DNA from: an uncultured Clostridia bacterium
Lineage (GTDB): Bacteria > Bacillota > Clostridia > Christensenellales > CAG-138
Length of the DNA stretch: 6,508 bases
Direction: 5' to 3'
Assembly: GCA_934633695.1 (NCBI GenBank)
Contig: CAKTYT010000025.1
Coordinates: 1-6,508 of the forward strand
In this document: positions 5,942-6,508 of the stretch, in pieces
How the letters are laid out: the number at the start of each line of letters is the position of its first letter
Numbering within the stretch: position 1 is the stretch's first letter
Position numbers and translations under genes: made by a program
Notes under the pieces: model-generated
Databases searched by the model: none
What the model was told of the DNA's origin: nothing
The model's input: only the letters and a program-made list of their open reading frames with translations

Positions 5942-5953
5942 GTGTGTACACAC
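5942..5953. promoter_or_regulatory. Perfect 12-bp palindrome at the transcription start, candidate operator
   Basis: GTGTGTACACAC is its own reverse complement and begins directly after the -10 box, covering the expected start site. A dimeric repressor bound here would block transcription. It also resembles the GTGTAC..GTACAC half-sites of some GntR-family operators, but no regulator is encoded in the window, so the binding protein is unknown. Confidence 0.4.
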
Positions 5954-5975
5954 TGACGAGCAGGAGCCACGGCAA

Positions 5976-6065
5976 ATGAAAAAGTTGATTGCTTGTGCGT
6001 TCAATATGGTTAGCAGTTGCGTGGAGCTGAAGTTCAGCGACAGCAGTATGATCGACATTGACTGA
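5976..6065 (+). CDS. 29-residue small ORF upstream of the Nudix gene, possible truncated DUF6061-like protein
   Basis: The ORF starts MKKLIACAFN and ends MIDID. It has a good AGGAG (5962-5966) 9 nt before the ATG and its own promoter just upstream, so it is probably translated. From memory its sequence (KLIxCxFNM.....VEL.FSD.SMI.ID) resembles the N-terminal part of small DUF6061-type proteins of gut Clostridia, which are about 80 residues long. If so, it is cut short by a TGA at 6063-6065, where I recall the family often having Cys. The reading frame continues after this TGA, without another stop, directly into the Nudix ATG at 6096. It may be a decayed gene, a short leader peptide that couples translation to the Nudix gene, or simply a small protein. 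The family link needs a profile search. Confidence 0.5.
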   Translation: MKKLIACAFNMVSSCVELKFSDSSMIDID

Positions 6066-6095
6066 GAAACTGCTGAACGAAATGGAGAAAAAACA

Positions 6096-6508
6096 ATGAA
6101 CAAAGATATGTGCGTAGCCTGTGACGATGGGATTTTGAATATTCGTGTCGGTGCAATCATCATGAAAGATGGAAAGCTTTTGATGGTTGGCAATGACAGA
6201 GACTATCTCTACTCCGTTGGCGGTAGGGTAAAATTCGGTGAAACAGCAGAAGAGGCTGTCGTCCGTGAGGTGTTGGAGGAAACGGGCGTTCAGATGGAAA
6301 TTGACCGCCTCGGCTTTGTGCATGAAAACTATTTCTATGGCGATGTGCCTTCCAATCGGAACAAGCTGATTTATGAGCTCTCGTTTTTCTTCTATATGAA
6401 AGTACCGGATACCTTTGCGCCGGTCAGCGAAAGCTTCACGGAAGATAACAGCAAGGAGCATCTTCGTTGGGTCGCGCTCGACGAGGACATTAAGATGTAT
6501 CCCGAATT
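6096..6508 (+). CDS. Nudix hydrolase (3' end beyond the window)
   Basis: The 137 visible codons carry a complete Nudix box at 43-65: G43, then E49, then REVLEETGV (57-65), which matches Gx5Ex7REUxEExGU exactly. The conserved glutamates coordinate the divalent metals used to cleave nucleoside diphosphates linked to another group. RVGAIIMKDGKLLMV (17-31) is the first strand region of the fold, and LGFVHENYFY followed by YELSFFFYMKV is typical of MutT-like Firmicutes members. The substrate cannot be predicted. The start has GGAG (6084-6087) 8 nt upstream. The gene lies 30 nt after the small ORF, in the same frame, and likely shares its promoter. By family norms perhaps 10-25 residues are missing at the C-terminus. 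Confidence 0.93.
   Translation, partial: MNKDMCVACDDGILNIRVGAIIMKDGKLLMVGNDRDYLYSVGGRVKFGETAEEAVVREVLEETGVQMEIDRLGFVHENYFYGDVPSNRNKLIYELSFFFYMKVPDTFAPVSESFTEDNSKEHLRWVALDEDIKMYPE

Noticed and set aside
6063..6065. TGA as selenocysteine in the small ORF
   Set aside because: I see no clear stem-loop of the bacterial SECIS type directly after the TGA, and a separate RBS and ATG serve the Nudix gene. A plain stop is the simpler reading.
5688..6461. Long minus-strand open frame of 257 codons
   Set aside because: It lies antisense to the Nudix gene, small ORF and promoter, has no protein-like motifs, and exists because the opposite strand is coding with few stops in that frame.

Overview
The window looks like a chromosomal piece from a low- to mid-GC Gram-positive bacterium, most likely a gut-type Clostridia member. 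The reasons are a T-box riboswitch in front of an aminoacyl-tRNA synthetase, an archaeal/eukaryote-type prolyl-tRNA synthetase without the bacterial insertion domain, purine-rich Shine-Dalgarno sites, consensus sigma-A-like promoters with 17-18 bp spacers, and a membrane protein with an outside Pro/Thr tail. This assignment is inferred from gene style, not from a marker search.

Left part (1-2330), minus strand. proS (101-1537) is read leftward from a consensus promoter (1808-1836) through a roughly 250-nt proline T-box leader with a mutually exclusive antiterminator and terminator just before the start codon. Upstream, on the same strand, are two gene remnants. One (1961-2329) is a coding-looking stretch of about 122 codons with no usable start. 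The other (1801-1957) is a frameshifted signal-peptide start with a very good ribosome binding site. The proS promoter lies inside this second remnant.

Middle part (2330-3900). A classical short-chain dehydrogenase/reductase (2671-3498, plus strand) has its own promoter (2539-2567) with an inverted repeat around it. It converges on rpmE (ribosomal protein L31, 3570-3770, minus strand), and a bidirectional terminator hairpin (3518-3547) separates the two. rpmE has a TTGATT/TATAAT promoter and a structured leader of about 85 nt.

Right part (3900-6508), plus strand. A monocistronic gene (4041-5456) encodes a PP2C-like cytoplasmic domain with degraded metal-binding motifs, one transmembrane helix, and a long outside Pro/Thr/Asp/Glu tail with 8-residue TDEPKPTP repeats. 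A strong terminator with a UUCG loop (5575-5617) follows. About 290 bp without a gene lead to an extended -10 promoter with a perfect 12-bp palindrome at the start site, then a 29-codon ORF and a Nudix hydrolase gene that runs off the window end. The 29-codon ORF is in the same frame as the Nudix gene, separated from it by one TGA codon.

The genes are mostly separate transcription units and do not form an obvious pathway. The most unusual items are the membrane-anchored pseudo-PP2C with its repeat tail, the gene remnants hosting the proS promoter, and the small-ORF/Nudix arrangement. I see no CRISPR array, phage module, insertion sequence or tRNA/rRNA gene.
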